Positions 6,106 to 6,823 of a stretch of DNA of 6,823 nucleotides are shown piece by piece; positions within the stretch are counted from its first letter, which is position 1; every line of letters begins with the position of its first letter. The notes below the pieces were generated by a model. The model was not told the origin of the DNA. It saw only the letters and a program-made list of their open reading frames with translations, and made no database searches. The position numbers and the translations under genes were made by a program. The DNA lies in contig JAJQCX010000199.1 in NCBI GenBank assembly GCA_021202495.1, forward strand, positions 1 through 6,823, written 5' to 3'. Source of the DNA: Clostridia bacterium (GTDB lineage Bacteria; Bacillota; Clostridia; UMGS1883).

Positions 6106-6732
6106 CTATTCTATCAGTCCTATCGAGTTCAACGGCCAAAATCTAAATATAACGTGCCCCAATATCGACTCTTTTCTCACCATGCCCACACTCTCGTTTC
6201 GGCTGTCGCTCGAGTTGTTTCGATGATCGCCCATCACAAAAACGCAGCCGTCGTCAACCGTCCACTCGGTTCTCGCAAGCACAGGCTCCATCGGGTCTTC
6301 CTCGTCATAAATATACGGCTCGTCAAGCGCCTCGCCGTCAACATAAACGGTGTTCGTGTCATAATCAATCTTCACGCTCTGTCCCTCGGTCGCAATAACT
6401 CTCTTAACGTAGTACTTCTTCGACCCGTCCGGCAAATCGGGCTCAAACACAATAACGTCGCCCTGCTCAGGTTCGTAGAGCAGCCGCCACACAATCAGCC
6501 TGTCGGCGTTTTGCAGCGTGTCCTGCATCGAATTTCCGTCCACCATCACGACCGTCATAATAAACGAGCGTACAAACAGCGCGATAAGTACCGCGATAAC
6601 TATCGCTTCAACCCACTCCAAAACCTCGCGCCCCTTCGTCTTTTGCTTTTTCCCGCTTTGAACGGCCTCGCCGTCCTGTATGTCCTCGGCTTCTCCGCCG
6701 AATTGCTCGTCAAACTTTTCGTTTTCGTCCAT
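6106..6732 (-). CDS. lepB: Signal peptidase I
   Basis: This is a type I signal peptidase of 208 residues, which cleaves signal peptides from exported proteins at the outer face of the membrane. An acidic, then basic, cytoplasmic N-terminus (1-37) precedes one membrane segment (about 38-62). The catalytic Ser68 is in DGNSMQDTL and the general base Lys110 is in YYVKRVIA. The conserved GDHRNNSSDSR box is at 168-178, followed by the C-terminal FRFWPL. The single membrane anchor is the usual Gram-positive form. The serine motif reads SMQDTL where SMxPTL is commonest, a mild variation. The start ATG at 6732 has AGGA nine bases upstream. It is the first visible gene of the lepB-rbgA-rnhB-yraN run, and the non-coding DNA before it contains a hairpin but no clear promoter. 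Confidence 0.96.
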   Translation of the reverse strand: MDENEKFDEQFGGEAEDIQDGEAVQSGKKQKTKGREVLEWVEAIVIAVLIALFVRSFIMTVVMVDGNSMQDTLQNADRLIVWRLLYEPEQGDVIVFEPDLPDGSKKYYVKRVIATEGQSVKIDYDTNTVYVDGEALDEPYIYDEEDPMEPVLARTEWTVDDGCVFVMGDHRNNSSDSRNESVGMVRKESILGHVIFRFWPLNSIGLIE

Positions 6733-6780
6733 AACGCACTGTCCTTTCTATTTTGATTCCACACTCCACGCTGAAAAGAG

Positions 6781-6810
6781 CGCAGAGAAAACGCTTGCGT
6801 TGTCTCTGCG
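6781..6810 (-). terminator. Hairpin upstream of lepB; candidate terminator of preceding gene
   Basis: Positions 6781-6794 and 6797-6810 are inverted copies matching at 13 of 14 positions, forming a strong stem with a very short loop. On the minus strand it is followed by CTCTTTTC, a short T-rich tract compatible with Rho-independent termination of a gene beyond the window (often rplS in this gene order). It could also be a partial attenuator reducing read-through into lepB, since no clear promoter is visible between it and the start codon. Confidence 0.45.
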
Positions 6811-6823
6811 GAGGGGGAGCGGG

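Noticed and set aside
5341..6756. A 471-codon open frame on the plus strand opposite rbgA and lepB
   Set aside because: It spans two genes with intact family motifs on the minus strand, has no recognisable domain, and is low-complexity Ser/Pro/Phe-rich. It is an antisense shadow of the codon bias of the real genes.
1..6823. Mobile elements, CRISPR arrays, tRNA/rRNA genes, riboswitches, phage or defence genes
   Set aside because: Reading both strands I found no transposase, spaced repeats, cloverleaf or aptamer-like leader; all intergenic stretches are under 100 bases.

Overview
This window looks like a housekeeping stretch of a Bacillota chromosome, most likely a Clostridia-type member. The evidence is the gene set, the purine-rich Shine-Dalgarno sites, the TTG and GTG starts, and the run lepB-rbgA(ylqF)-rnhB-yraN, which is typical of that phylum. 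All genes recognised here lie on the minus strand, so transcription runs from high to low coordinates. The species cannot be named from the sequence.

Layout in transcription order. (1) 6733-6823: the non-coding leader of lepB, with a long hairpin at 6781-6810 that may end the upstream gene. (2) 6732-4235: lepB (signal peptidase I), rbgA (50S-assembly GTPase), rnhB (RNase HII) and a YraN/UPF0102 gene. They are packed as one operon, and rbgA/rnhB and rnhB/yraN overlap by 4 bases. (3) 4257-3368: a family M19 (membrane dipeptidase-like) gene that overlaps yraN. It is split into two frames at a run of seven T, and one extra T would restore a full 296-residue protein. (4) 3314-697: argD, argF and a GNAT acetyltransferase. 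These form an arginine-biosynthesis unit behind its own candidate sigma-A promoter, which overlaps two ARG-box-like sites. (5) 696-607: an intergenic stretch with a perfect 15-bp inverted repeat. (6) 606-1: a LytTR-family response regulator, cut by the window edge. Its DNA is about 36% GC by hand count, while sampled rows of the upstream genes are about 55-60%.

Functionally the right part serves protein export, ribosome assembly and removal of RNA from DNA. The middle serves ornithine and citrulline synthesis (ArgD makes N-acetylornithine, ArgF makes citrulline), with a peptide hydrolase in between. The left edge enters a different region, probably a peptide-signalling or two-component locus that continues outside the window.

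I found no tRNA or rRNA gene, CRISPR array, insertion sequence, phage gene or clearly novel multi-gene system. The points most worth checking are the homopolymer frameshift in the dipeptidase, the ArgR-type operator candidates, and the composition break with a palindrome in front of the LytTR regulator.
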